14,895 nucleotides of DNA from an uncultured Pseudomonadota bacterium (GTDB lineage Bacteria > Pseudomonadota > Gammaproteobacteria > Burkholderiales > Usitatibacteraceae), in NCBI GenBank assembly GCA_937898635.1, contig CALEJW010000211.1, positions 1 through 14,895 on the forward strand, written 5' to 3'. The position numbers were made by a program, and so were the translations under genes. Below are positions 7,514-14,894 of this stretch, in pieces. Under the pieces are notes generated by a model, which was given only the letters and a program-made list of their open reading frames with translations, had not been told where the DNA came from and did no database searches. Positions within the stretch are counted from its first letter, which is position 1; the number at the start of each line of letters is the position of its first letter.

Positions 7514-8575
7514 TTGAAGACGCTCCCCGCCTTTGTCCGCGACGCCGCCGGCTTCGTCGCGTTCGTCTTCCGCCGCTGGCGCGAGGACCGCTGCCTGCAG
7601 GTCGCGGGCAGCCTCACCTTCACCACGCTCCTCGCCCTGGTGCCGCTCTTCACCGTCGTCGTGGCGGTGCTCTCGGCGCTGCCCTTCTTCGAGGACGCGA
7701 TGGTGCAGGTGAAGGTCTTCCTGCTCCTGAACCTCGTGCCCGAGATCGCCGGGAAGGTGATCACCGTGTACATGCAGCAGTTCGCGGAGGCCGCCGGTCG
7801 GCTCACCTCGGTGTCGCTCGTCGCCCTCTTCGCGATGGCGCTCGCGATGCTCTTCACGGTGGACCGCTCGCTCAACGTGATCTGGCGGGTCGAGCGCCTG
7901 CGGCCGCTGTGGCTCTCGGTCACCGGCTACGTGGCGCTCCTCCTGATCGGGCCGGCGCTGATGGGCGTGTCGCTGTGGGCGAGCTCCTGGGTCCTGGCCG
8001 CGTCGCTCGACCGGCTCGTCATGCCCTCGCAGCTCGAGGCGCTGGTGCTGAGATTGGTGCCGCTCGCGGGGAGCGCGATCGTCTTCTTCCTCGTCTACCG
8101 CATCATCCCCAACCGGCACGTGCCGGCGCTGCACGCGCTGGCCGGGGGGGTCCTCGCCGCGCTCGCCTTCGAGCTCATGAAGTCGGTCTTCGCCGGCTAC
8201 CTGCGCGCGGTGCCGACCTACCGGCTGGTGTACGGCGCCTTCGCCTCGCTGCCGATCTTCATGCTGTGGCTCTATCTCTCCTGGCTCGTCGTGCTCCTCG
8301 GCGCGGAGTTCACCGCCTCGCTCGCCTGGTGGCGCGGCCGCCGCTTCCTTCCCGACGAAGCGCGCGATCCCGCGCTGGCGGGCGCCTTCGGCCTGGGACG
8401 CGTGCTCTGCGCCGCGGGCGGCGTGCCGCTCCCGCTCGCGAGGATCCGCGAATCGGTGGACCTGCCGGAGGAGCGGCTCGAGGCGCTGCTGGCCGAGCTC
8501 TGTGAATCCGGGACCGTGCGCCGCACGCCCGAAGGCTGGGCGCTCGCGCCCCGCGGGGAGGAGCCGGCGCCCTGA
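7514..8575 (+). CDS. yihY: YihY/UPF0761-type inner-membrane protein (formerly called ribonuclease BN)
   Basis: Members of this family were once labelled tRNA-processing RNase BN, but that activity belongs to a different protein, so the function is unknown. The family signature is at the N-terminus: RRWREDRCLQVAGSLTFTTL (20-39) and ALVPLFTVVVAVLSALPFF. About six membrane helices follow, with YRIIPNRHVPALHALAGG and ASLPIFMLWLYLSWLVVLLG typical of the family. After about residue 290 a soluble tail resembles a winged helix (LPLARIRESVDLPEERLEALLAELCESG, split in two helices). The TTG at 7514 gives 353 residues beginning (M)KTLPAFVRDAAGF and fits relatives best. An in-frame ATG at 7463 would add 17 residues that look like untranslated sequence and contain the -10 box. 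The stop abuts the facing gene. Confidence 0.88.
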   Translation: MKTLPAFVRDAAGFVAFVFRRWREDRCLQVAGSLTFTTLLALVPLFTVVVAVLSALPFFEDAMVQVKVFLLLNLVPEIAGKVITVYMQQFAEAAGRLTSVSLVALFAMALAMLFTVDRSLNVIWRVERLRPLWLSVTGYVALLLIGPALMGVSLWASSWVLAASLDRLVMPSQLEALVLRLVPLAGSAIVFFLVYRIIPNRHVPALHALAGGVLAALAFELMKSVFAGYLRAVPTYRLVYGAFASLPIFMLWLYLSWLVVLLGAEFTASLAWWRGRRFLPDEARDPALAGAFGLGRVLCAAGGVPLPLARIRESVDLPEERLEALLAELCESGTVRRTPEGWALAPRGEEPAP

Positions 8576-10156
8576 TCAGGACGGCGCGATGTGGAAGAGC
8601 TCGAAGCGCCCGGTGCGCTCGATGAGGGTGGTCGCGCGCACGCGGCTGATGAAGCCCTCGTCGTCGATCTCGAACTCGCGCAGGTCGCTGTAGGTCGCCG
8701 GGGTGGTGAGCAGCATGTCCGCGGCGTCGCCGCCTTCCTCGTCGGAGAGCAGCAGCCCCGGGCGCACCTGGCCCGCGGCGCTGATCGTGGGCTGGACGGC
8801 GACGAAGCGCGCCGACGGCGCGAGGAACTGGACGCCGAACTCCATCCCGCCCTCGTCCACCATCGTGAGCCAGCGCACCGCGCCGATCGTCCAGTGGGAC
8901 TTGCCCACGAACTTGATGCCGAGCACCTCGCCGACCGTCACCGCGCCCCCGCTCGAGCCGGCCCGGCGCACCTTGAGCCCGCCCGCGCTCTGGTTCACGA
9001 CGTCCCACTCGCTCACGTTCATGCTCTTCGAGACCTCGTCGTCGGGCACGGAGACGAGGGGGATCGTGATGCCGCTCGCGATCGCCTCCGCCTCCTTCTG
9101 CGCGTCGACCTTCGGCGCGAGCGAGAGGAAGTGCGTGATCGCCCGCATCCCCGCGCAGATCGCCACGCTGGTGTCCATCGGGTCGCGGCGGGAGGTCCGC
9201 TTGGGCGGGTCTCCCCACAGCGTCACCAGCTTGGCGAGCAGGGCGAGCATCTCGGGTCCCGTCGCGCGGCTCGTGGTGGCCGAGACGTTGCCCGTCTCCA
9301 CGGCCTGGCGGCGCGCCCGCAGCTTGTCGACGATGGGATTGGCGTCGAGGAGCCGCCAGTTGGGCCCGCCCGGGTCGTCGTTGGCGGACAGGAGCGGCTT
9401 GGGCGGCTTGTCCTGGTCGCAGGGCACGAGGAAGTGGCCGCCGGGGCGCGTCGCCGGCCGGGCCTGGCCGAGCGTGAAGGCGCCGCGGTTGGCGCGGATG
9501 ACCTGCTCGATCCTCTCCAGGTCGCCGGGGATGAGGCGATAGGGATCGGTCAGGGCGACCAGCAGCGTCTCGCCGTACAGGTCGGTCACGCTCGTCTTCG
9601 CCTCGGGCTCGGCGGGATCGCGCGCGAAGCCTTCCTTCTCGGCGTGCAGGTAGAGCACGTGGATCTCGCGCCAGGCGCCCGCCGGGATGGGCGAGTAGGA
9701 GCGGTAGCTCGCGGTGAGCAACTGCACGAGCGAGTCCAGGGCGCGGTGCACGAGCAGCGGCATCTGCTTCTTCGCGCCGAACGCGAGGAGCTTGCCGGTC
9801 TTCTCGAGGATGAGCGTCTTGTAGCCGTAGGCGAACTCCGTGGCGAGTTCCCGCGCCAGGGCGAGCGCCTCGCGGGCTTTCGGCGCGAGGGGCAGCGACG
9901 ACTTCCCGTACACCGCGTCCAGCTCGTCGAAGACCACGAGGGCGACGGGCCGGTAGGCCTCCAGGAGCTGCAGGCGGTCGTCGAACTCCACCTTCGCCCG
10001 GTTGATCGCGCAGAGGTTCGCGAGGATCGCGCGCCCCGCGTCCATGCTCTGGCTCAGGGGCAGCGATTCCACCCACGCCTTGGCCTGCTTCGGTCGAAGC
10101 TCGAGGTCCTTCGGCGGCGCGACGCGCTCGGTGGGTATGCGGAGTTCGAGGGCCAC
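8576..10156 (-). CDS. Uncharacterised protein with an interrupted PilZ-like C-terminal domain
   Basis: This 526-residue protein has no signal peptide or membrane helix and is probably cytoplasmic. Its first 300 residues are largely helical and unrecognised. The C-terminal third carries PilZ landmarks, the fold that binds c-di-GMP: RxxxR at Arg320-Arg324, then VAICAG (331-336). About 45 residues later come NQSAGG (388-393, matching [D/N]xSxxG) and the typical strand endings HWTIGAVRWL (421-430) and MEFGVQFL (438-445). The long gap between the two binding motifs is unusual, so whether it binds c-di-GMP is uncertain. A further domain of about 75 residues follows. The start is GTG at 10156 with no clear ribosome-binding site; the 34 bases upstream are AT-rich and may hold the promoter. 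Its stop abuts that of yihY. Confidence 0.72.
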   Translation of the reverse strand: MALELRIPTERVAPPKDLELRPKQAKAWVESLPLSQSMDAGRAILANLCAINRAKVEFDDRLQLLEAYRPVALVVFDELDAVYGKSSLPLAPKAREALALARELATEFAYGYKTLILEKTGKLLAFGAKKQMPLLVHRALDSLVQLLTASYRSYSPIPAGAWREIHVLYLHAEKEGFARDPAEPEAKTSVTDLYGETLLVALTDPYRLIPGDLERIEQVIRANRGAFTLGQARPATRPGGHFLVPCDQDKPPKPLLSANDDPGGPNWRLLDANPIVDKLRARRQAVETGNVSATTSRATGPEMLALLAKLVTLWGDPPKRTSRRDPMDTSVAICAGMRAITHFLSLAPKVDAQKEAEAIASGITIPLVSVPDDEVSKSMNVSEWDVVNQSAGGLKVRRAGSSGGAVTVGEVLGIKFVGKSHWTIGAVRWLTMVDEGGMEFGVQFLAPSARFVAVQPTISAAGQVRPGLLLSDEEGGDAADMLLTTPATYSDLREFEIDDEGFISRVRATTLIERTGRFELFHIAPS

Positions 10157-10193
10157 GGTTGTGTTAATCTTTGATTTTGAAGGAAATTACCGT

Positions 10194-10214
10194 CCGGCCC
10201 GCACCGCGGGCCGG
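10194..10214. other. Perfect GC-rich hairpin between divergent genes
   Basis: A 9-bp perfect stem (10194-10202 with 10206-10214) closes a 3-base loop, ACC. It lies in the 95-base gap between the divergent PilZ-like and TlpA-like genes, next to an AT-rich patch (about 10157-10190) that may hold their promoters. No T-run follows on either strand, so it is not an intrinsic terminator. It could be an operator or a leader structure. Confidence 0.5.
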
Positions 10215-10251
10215 GGCGCCCGGCAACGACAAGGCAGGATAGACGACCGCG

Positions 10252-10752
10252 ATGTTTTTGAAAACGAAAGCTTTATTCCTCGCGGCGGGCCCCCGGGCCG
10301 GCGCCCTGGCCCTGCTGGCGGCCCTGGCGGCGCCGGCGGCGCTCGCATTCGACGTCACCGACACCGACGGCAAGCGCCATCGCCTGGCCGATTACCGCGG
10401 CAAATGGGTGGTCGTGAACTTCTGGGCGACCTGGTGCGCGCCGTGCATCAAGGAGATTCCCGAGATCGCGCAGTTCCAGCGCGCCAACGCGCCGGACCGC
10501 GCCGTGGTGCTCGGCATCGCCCTGGACGTGGACGACGCGGAGAAGACGCGCCAGTTCGCCGGGCGCGTCGGCCACGCCTATCCGCTGGTGCTCGAGAACG
10601 ACGCGACGGAGAAGCAGTTCGGCAAGGTGAAGGGGCTGCCCACGACGCTGGTCTACGATCCCTCGGGCAAGCGCGTGTGGGAGCGCACGGGCACCGTCAC
10701 GAGGAAGTCGCTCGAGGAGGCGACCGGCCTCGCGCCGCGCTCGAAGGCCTAG
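10252..10752 (+). CDS. Exported TlpA/ResA-type thioredoxin-like protein
   Basis: The protein (166 residues) is probably a periplasmic thiol-disulfide oxidoreductase, perhaps reducing cytochrome c or other cysteine-containing proteins. A signal peptide or anchor occupies about 1-32: a basic start MFLKTK, a hydrophobic Ala/Leu core, and an ALA-F cleavage-like site. The thioredoxin fold follows with WATWCAPC (Cys62 and Cys65 in a CAPC active site) and the cis-proline region GLPTTLVYDPSGK (128-140). Partner and direction of electron flow cannot be read from sequence. The ribosome-binding site is AGGCAGGA (10232-10239). The first codons are AT-rich compared with the rest, which may help open the start region. 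The TAG stop shares CTAG with the facing transglycosylase gene. Confidence 0.88.
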   Translation: MFLKTKALFLAAGPRAGALALLAALAAPAALAFDVTDTDGKRHRLADYRGKWVVVNFWATWCAPCIKEIPEIAQFQRANAPDRAVVLGIALDVDDAEKTRQFAGRVGHAYPLVLENDATEKQFGKVKGLPTTLVYDPSGKRVWERTGTVTRKSLEEATGLAPRSKA

Positions 10753-11339
10753 GCGCCGGGCGACCAGCGCTCGCGCATCGCCCGCAGCACGCGTTCCGGG
10801 TAGCCGCGCCGGCCCAGGCTCCCGTTGTAGCGCCCCAGCGCGTTGTAGAGGTTCCCCGACTCGACCTGCAGGTAGTGGCGCAGGATCACGCAGCCGTAGC
10901 GCAGGTTCGTGCGCGCGTGGAAGAGGTTCTGCCCCGGCATCCCGATCTCGCGCACCCAGAAGGGCATCACCTGCATGTAGCCGCGGGCGCCCGCGGTGGA
11001 AACCGCGTACTTGCGGAATCCGCTCTCCACGTCGATCACCGCGAGGACCAGCCGCGGGTCGAGGCCCGCGCGCCGCGCCTCGTAGCGGACCAGCTCGAGA
11101 AGCTCGCGGGCGAGCGCCTCGTCGCGCACGCGCTCGAGCATTCGCCCCTGCATCGCGCGCACCCAGGCGCGCGTTTCCGGGTCGAGGGAGGGCAGGCGAT
11201 CGCGGTCGGTCACCGCGCGGGCGAGGGAGGCGCGCACGGAAGCGGAAAGCGCCTCGTACTGCTGGGCTCCCGCGTTCGCGCCGGTGGGGGCGAGCGCGAG
11301 GAGCGCCGCGGTGGCGAGGCTAGTCCACGACGCGCGCAT
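10749..11339 (-). CDS. Exported lytic transglycosylase (SLT domain)
   Basis: The enzyme likely cleaves the MurNAc-GlcNAc bond of peptidoglycan in the periplasm, leaving 1,6-anhydro ends. The 196 residues begin with a signal peptide (about 1-23, MRASWTSLATAALLALAP then ANA-GA). The SLT domain follows: AVIDVESGFRKYAVS with the catalytic Glu105, then GARGYMQVMPFW (117-128) and ALGRYNGS (167-174). No lipobox cysteine is seen, so it is probably soluble. The ATG lies inside the last codons of the acetyltransferase gene (20-base overlap), consistent with translational coupling within a proS-led transcript. It ends on the CTAG palindrome shared with the TlpA-like gene, leaving no room for an intrinsic terminator. 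The specific subfamily is not certain. Confidence 0.92.
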   Translation of the reverse strand: MRASWTSLATAALLALAPTGANAGAQQYEALSASVRASLARAVTDRDRLPSLDPETRAWVRAMQGRMLERVRDEALARELLELVRYEARRAGLDPRLVLAVIDVESGFRKYAVSTAGARGYMQVMPFWVREIGMPGQNLFHARTNLRYGCVILRHYLQVESGNLYNALGRYNGSLGRRGYPERVLRAMRERWSPGA

Positions 11340-11859
11340 GCACGGTCACCGGCCCGCCCAGGAGCTCGATGCTGCCTTCGACGCGCATGCCGAGCTTTTC
11401 GGCCACGCGCGAGGAGCGCTCGTTGCCGGGACGGACGAGGCTGATCACGCGCCGGCGGCCCATCGAGGAGAGCGCGTGATCCAGCGCGAAGCTCGCGGCC
11501 TCCGTGGCATAGCCCTTGCCCCAGTGGGGCCGCGCGACGAGCCAGCCGAGCTCGAACCCCGGCCAGCCCTCCGGATCGATGAAGCCCGCGCGACCCACGA
11601 GCTCGCCGGTGGACTTGAGCTCCAGCGCCCACATGCCGAAGCCGCGCAGGGCCCAGTGCCCGAGCATGCCGGCGATCGCGCGCCAGGTCTCGTCGCGCGT
11701 GAGGGTGCGGCCCTCGCCGATGTGGCGCATGGTCTCGGCGTCGGCGTACATCGCGGCGAGGGATTCGAGGTCGCGCTCGCCGAAGAGCCGCAGCTGCAGT
11801 CGCGCGGTCTCCCGGACCTCGCCCGCGGCGAGCGCCGCGGCGCCGGGAAGCGCGCTCAT
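11320..11859 (-). CDS. GNAT-family N-acetyltransferase, RimJ/RimL-like
   Basis: The 179-residue protein has the GNAT fold and most resembles acetyltransferases of the RimJ/RimL type, which transfer acetyl from acetyl-CoA to amine groups. Seen features: TARLQLRLFGERDLESLAAMY (18-38, split at Arg24), WALELKSTGELVGRAGFID (77-95) and GFELGWLVARPHWGKGYATEA (101-121, split at Arg110). The last is the acetyl-CoA pyrophosphate loop of the R/QxxGxG/A kind. NERSSRVAEKLGM (146-158) is the usual C-terminal signature. The substrate is unknown; ribosomal protein, antibiotic or small-molecule acetylation are all possible. Its ATG overlaps the proS TGA by four bases (ATGA), so it should be coupled to proS. 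Confidence 0.9.
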   Translation of the reverse strand: MSALPGAAALAAGEVRETARLQLRLFGERDLESLAAMYADAETMRHIGEGRTLTRDETWRAIAGMLGHWALRGFGMWALELKSTGELVGRAGFIDPEGWPGFELGWLVARPHWGKGYATEAASFALDHALSSMGRRRVISLVRPGNERSSRVAEKLGMRVEGSIELLGGPVTVHARVVD

Positions 11860-13571
11860 CCCGCGAGGCGCGCGCGGACGAAGGCCGCCGCCTCGGCGAG
11901 GGGCACCTTCGTCGCCTGCGCGTCGCGCCGGTGCTGGTATTCCGCGATCCCTTCCTTGAGGCCGCGCTCGCCGATGACCAGCCGGTGCGGGATGCCCACG
12001 AGCTCCTGGTCCGCGAGCAGCACGCCGGGGCGCTCGTTGCGGTCGTCGAGGAAGGCCTCGACGCCGGCCCCGGCGAGCTCGCCGTAGAGCTTCTCCGCGG
12101 CGGCCTTCACGGCCTCGCTCTTGTGCAGCCCCAGGGGGATCACCGCCACCGCGAAGGGCGCCATGGGATCGGGCCAGATGATCCCGCGCTCGTCGTGGTT
12201 CTGCTCGATCGCCGCGCCGACGATCCGGGTGATGCCGATGCCGTAGCAGCCCATCTCGAAGGGGCGCTGCGCGCCGTCCTCGGCGGTGAAAGTCGCGCCC
12301 ATCGCCTCGGAGTAGCGCCGGCCGAGGGCGAAGACGTGTCCCACCTCGATGCCGCGCACCAGCGCGAGGCGGCCCTTGCCGTCGGGCGAGGGGTCGCCCG
12401 CGACGACGTTGCGCACGTCGGCGACGAGGTCCGGCTCGGGACAGTCGCGGCCCCAGTTGGCGCCGCGCAGGTGGAAGTCCTTCTCGTTGGCGCCGCAGAT
12501 GAAGTCGGACATCGCCGCCACCGTGCGGTCGGCGACCACCGTGATCTTCGCGCGGTCGAGCCCGACCGGACCCAGGTAGCCCGCGGGCCCGCCCGCGGCG
12601 GCGAGGATCTCCCCGTCCGTGGACCAGCGCCAGCCCTTGAGCCCGGGCACCTTTCCCACCTTGATCTCGTTCACGCTGTGGTCGCCGCGGATGAGCAGCA
12701 TGTGCACGCGGTCGTTCGCGGTGAGGAGGATCGCCTTCACGGTGCGCGCGAGCGGCTCGTTCCAGAGCTTCGCCACGCCTTCGCAGGTGGACACGCCGGG
12801 GGTCGGGTCCTTCTTCAGGGGCGCGGAGGCCGCGGCCCGCGGCGCCGAGGGCGCGAGCGCCTCCGCCTGCTCGATGTTGGCCGCGTAGTCCGAGGCGTCG
12901 GAGTAGGCGATCTGGTCCTCGCCGGAGTCGGCCAGCACCTGGAACTCGTTCGAGGCGCTGCCCCCGATCTCGCCGCTGTCGGCGGCGACGGAACGGAACT
13001 TCAGTCCCAGGCGCGTGAAGATCCGGCCGTAGGCGTCGAACATCCTCCGGTAGGAGGCGAGCATCCCCGCCTCGTCGGCGTCGAAGGAGTAGGCGTCCTT
13101 CATCGAGAACTCGCGCGCGCGCAGCACCCCGAAGCGCGGGCGGATCTCGTCGCGGAACTTGGTCTGGATCTGGTAGAAGTTCACCGGCAGCTGGCGGTAG
13201 CTGCGCAGCTCCTTCCGGGCGATGTCCGTGATGACTTCCTCGGCGGTGGGCGCGTAGCAGAACTCGCGCTCGGCGCGGTCCTTGATGCGCAGCATCATCG
13301 GGCCGTAAAGCTCCCAGCGGCCGGTCTCCTGCCAGAGCTCCGCGGGCTGCACGGGCGGCATGATCACCTCCAGGGCCCCGGCGCGGTCCATCTCCTCGCG
13401 CACGATCCGCTCCACCTTCCGGAGGACCCGGATGCCGGCCGGGAGCCAGGAATAGAGCCCGCTGCCGAGCTTGCGGATGAGCCCCGCCCGCAGCATGAGC
13501 TTGTGGCTGGCGAGTTCCGCCTCCTGGGGGGCTTCCTTGAGGGTGGCGAGGAAGAACTGGCTGGCGCGCAT
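11856..13571 (-). CDS. proS: Prolyl-tRNA synthetase
   Basis: ProS charges tRNA-Pro with proline in the cytoplasm. At 571 residues it is the bacterial type with an inserted editing domain. Domain order: a class II catalytic core with LIRKLGSGLYSWLPAG (31-46), motif 2 TKFRDEIRPRFG and LRAREFSMKDAYSFD (137-164), then the YbaK-like insertion (about 225-410) with TVKA Lys279 and DFHLRGANW His367. Both residues match editing-site positions recalled from E. coli. Motif 3 is GCYGIGITRIVGAAIEQ (441-457), and the anticodon-binding domain occupies about 475-571. The ATG at 13571 follows GGAG by about seven bases; an in-frame ATG 15 codons upstream would add residues not seen in relatives. The insertion suggests self-editing of Ala-tRNA-Pro. 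Confidence 0.97.
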   Translation of the reverse strand: MRASQFFLATLKEAPQEAELASHKLMLRAGLIRKLGSGLYSWLPAGIRVLRKVERIVREEMDRAGALEVIMPPVQPAELWQETGRWELYGPMMLRIKDRAEREFCYAPTAEEVITDIARKELRSYRQLPVNFYQIQTKFRDEIRPRFGVLRAREFSMKDAYSFDADEAGMLASYRRMFDAYGRIFTRLGLKFRSVAADSGEIGGSASNEFQVLADSGEDQIAYSDASDYAANIEQAEALAPSAPRAAASAPLKKDPTPGVSTCEGVAKLWNEPLARTVKAILLTANDRVHMLLIRGDHSVNEIKVGKVPGLKGWRWSTDGEILAAAGGPAGYLGPVGLDRAKITVVADRTVAAMSDFICGANEKDFHLRGANWGRDCPEPDLVADVRNVVAGDPSPDGKGRLALVRGIEVGHVFALGRRYSEAMGATFTAEDGAQRPFEMGCYGIGITRIVGAAIEQNHDERGIIWPDPMAPFAVAVIPLGLHKSEAVKAAAEKLYGELAGAGVEAFLDDRNERPGVLLADQELVGIPHRLVIGERGLKEGIAEYQHRRDAQATKVPLAEAAAFVRARLAG

Positions 13572-13637
13572 GAAATCTCCGGTTCGGGCAGGCGGGAAGG
13601 GTGTTTTTGGAATCAAATCATCGGCTTGCGATCCGGC

Positions 13638-13643
13638 ATTCTA
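13638..13643 (-). promoter_or_regulatory. Candidate -10 box for proS
   Basis: On the minus strand the bases read TAGAAT, the same hexamer as the proposed yajC promoter. Transcription would begin near 13631, giving a leader of about 60 bases before the proS ATG. No convincing -35 box is seen 17 bases upstream. The rest of the 158-base gap between the divergent proS and rppH genes holds the proS ribosome-binding site and a short AT-rich patch near 13683-13696. Confidence 0.4.
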
Positions 13644-13729
13644 CACGCGCCGGCCCCGATCCGGCGCTGGCGGGCGCTCGCAAACTGTGGAAAAATGGCT
13701 GCAACTCAACGGATTGGATGGTGACTGCC

Positions 13730-14299
13730 ATGATCGATCGGGACGGCTACCGCCCGAACGTCGCCATCGTGCTCGTCAACCAGCGCAACCAGGTCTTCTG
13801 GGGCAAGCGGATCAAGGAGCACGCCTGGCAGTTCCCCCAGGGCGGCATCAAGCCGGGGGAATCCCCCGAGCAAGCGATGTATCGCGAGCTCGAGGAGGAA
13901 ACGGGACTCAAGCCCGCGCACGTCGAGATCCTCGGCCGCACGCGCGACTGGCTGCATTACCACGTGCCCAGCCACTGGGTGAAGCGCGAGTGGCGCGGCA
14001 CCTACAAGGGCCAGAAGCAGATCTGGTTCCTCCTCCGGCTCGTCGGCCGCGACACGGACGTGTCGCTGCGCGCGAGCGGCCACCCGGAGTTCGACGCGTG
14101 GCGCTGGCACGACTACTGGGTGCCCCTGGAGACGGTGATCGACTTCAAGCGCGAGGTGTACCGCATGGCGCTCGAGCAGCTCGCCATCCACCTCGACGTG
14201 AACGCGCGCCGGCCCGTCGGGTTCTCCCCCTATGGTCGGCGCCGCAAGCCCCGTCCCCGCCCGGGGCCGCTGCCCGTGGCGGGACTGTCCTCCGACTGA
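13730..14299 (+). CDS. rppH: RNA pyrophosphohydrolase
   Basis: RppH removes pyrophosphate from the 5' triphosphate end of mRNA, which triggers decay by RNase E. The 189 residues carry the complete Nudix box, G38-x5-E44-x7-R52-E53-x2-E56-E57-x-G59-L60, with GKRIKEHAWQFPQGGIKPG leading into it. Further family marks are GRTRDWLHYHVPSHWVKREW, YKGQKQIWFLLRLVGRD and FDAWRWHDYWVPLETVIDFK (split around Trp). The ATG at 13730 gives the family start MIDRDGYRPNVAIVL; an in-frame ATG at 13718 would add four residues. GGATGG (13716-13721) is a possible ribosome-binding site. The tail after about residue 162 is rich in Pro and Arg, as often seen in betaproteobacterial RppH. It faces the YIP1-family gene with 13 bases between stops. 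Confidence 0.95.
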   Translation: MIDRDGYRPNVAIVLVNQRNQVFWGKRIKEHAWQFPQGGIKPGESPEQAMYRELEEETGLKPAHVEILGRTRDWLHYHVPSHWVKREWRGTYKGQKQIWFLLRLVGRDTDVSLRASGHPEFDAWRWHDYWVPLETVIDFKREVYRMALEQLAIHLDVNARRPVGFSPYGRRRKPRPRPGPLPVAGLSSD

Positions 14300-14312
14300 C
14301 GGGGAACGCCGT

Positions 14313-14894
14313 TCAGAAGCCGCCGGCGCGTCCCGGCAGCATGAGCCCGGTGAGGACGCCGATCACGATGGAGATCACGATCACCACGATGATCACCACG
14401 ATCGTGTAGGGCATCGCCTTCTCCGGCGGCGTCTTCATGAGCTTCGGCAGCCCCAGGTAGAGCAGGTAGAGGCTGTAGAGCCCGAGGATGGAGAGGATCG
14501 AGAGCGCGGGCAGGACGTGGAAGATGCCCGCCAGCCACGAGGCCACCGGCGCGAAGGCGGCCACCTTGAAGGCCTGCGCGAAGTTCTTCTCGCCGCCGAA
14601 GTTGGGCGACAGGGCGTCGATCACGAGGGCGAACACGTAGACGCTGCCGAGGGAGAGCACGTAGGTGGCGATCGCGTGGGCGATCCCGCTCGCCACGGGC
14701 ACGCGGTAGGAGAGGCCGAAGGCGCCCACGCCCACGATCGAGAAGCCTATGAAACCCGCGAGCGCGGGAATCGCCGCGAGGATCATGATCCAGCCGGTGT
14801 AGAGGCCCTGGACGGTGTGCGTCTCCGCGGAGATCGCGTCCCATTCCGCGGCCGGGGTGAGGATCAGCTTCTTCGCGCGTTCGACGAGGTTCAC
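14313..14894 (-). CDS. YIP1-family inner-membrane protein
   Basis: The 193-residue protein fits the bacterial YIP1 family, named after eukaryotic Golgi proteins and without a firm bacterial function. It starts MNLVERAKKLILTPAAEWDAI, a typical short amphipathic N-terminus, followed by five or so membrane helices: GLYTGWIMILAAIPALAGFIG (about 30-50, split), a second at about 69-95, two in the 110-150 region, and a final VVIIVVIVISIVIGVLTGLML. The last helix is built almost only of Val and Ile, encoded by repeated ATCACGAT-like triplets (about 14362-14405). The GTG start leaves just one base to the window edge; it matches family N-termini as I recall them, but the ribosome-binding site cannot be seen. 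Confidence 0.85.
   Translation of the reverse strand: MNLVERAKKLILTPAAEWDAISAETHTVQGLYTGWIMILAAIPALAGFIGFSIVGVGAFGLSYRVPVASGIAHAIATYVLSLGSVYVFALVIDALSPNFGGEKNFAQAFKVAAFAPVASWLAGIFHVLPALSILSILGLYSLYLLYLGLPKLMKTPPEKAMPYTIVVIIVVIVISIVIGVLTGLMLPGRAGGF

Noticed and set aside
8591..10174. A 527-codon plus-strand frame opposite the PilZ-like gene
   Set aside because: Composition is Arg, His, Glu and Ala-rich without domains, while the minus strand frame has coherent PilZ motifs and balanced composition.
11931..13724. A 597-codon open frame antisense to proS
   Set aside because: It is a low-complexity shadow of proS, with no start signals or family resemblance.
14362..14405. Tandem repeat of GATCAC-like units
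   Set aside because: The repetition is explained by codons for a Val/Ile-only membrane helix at the end of the YIP1-family protein.
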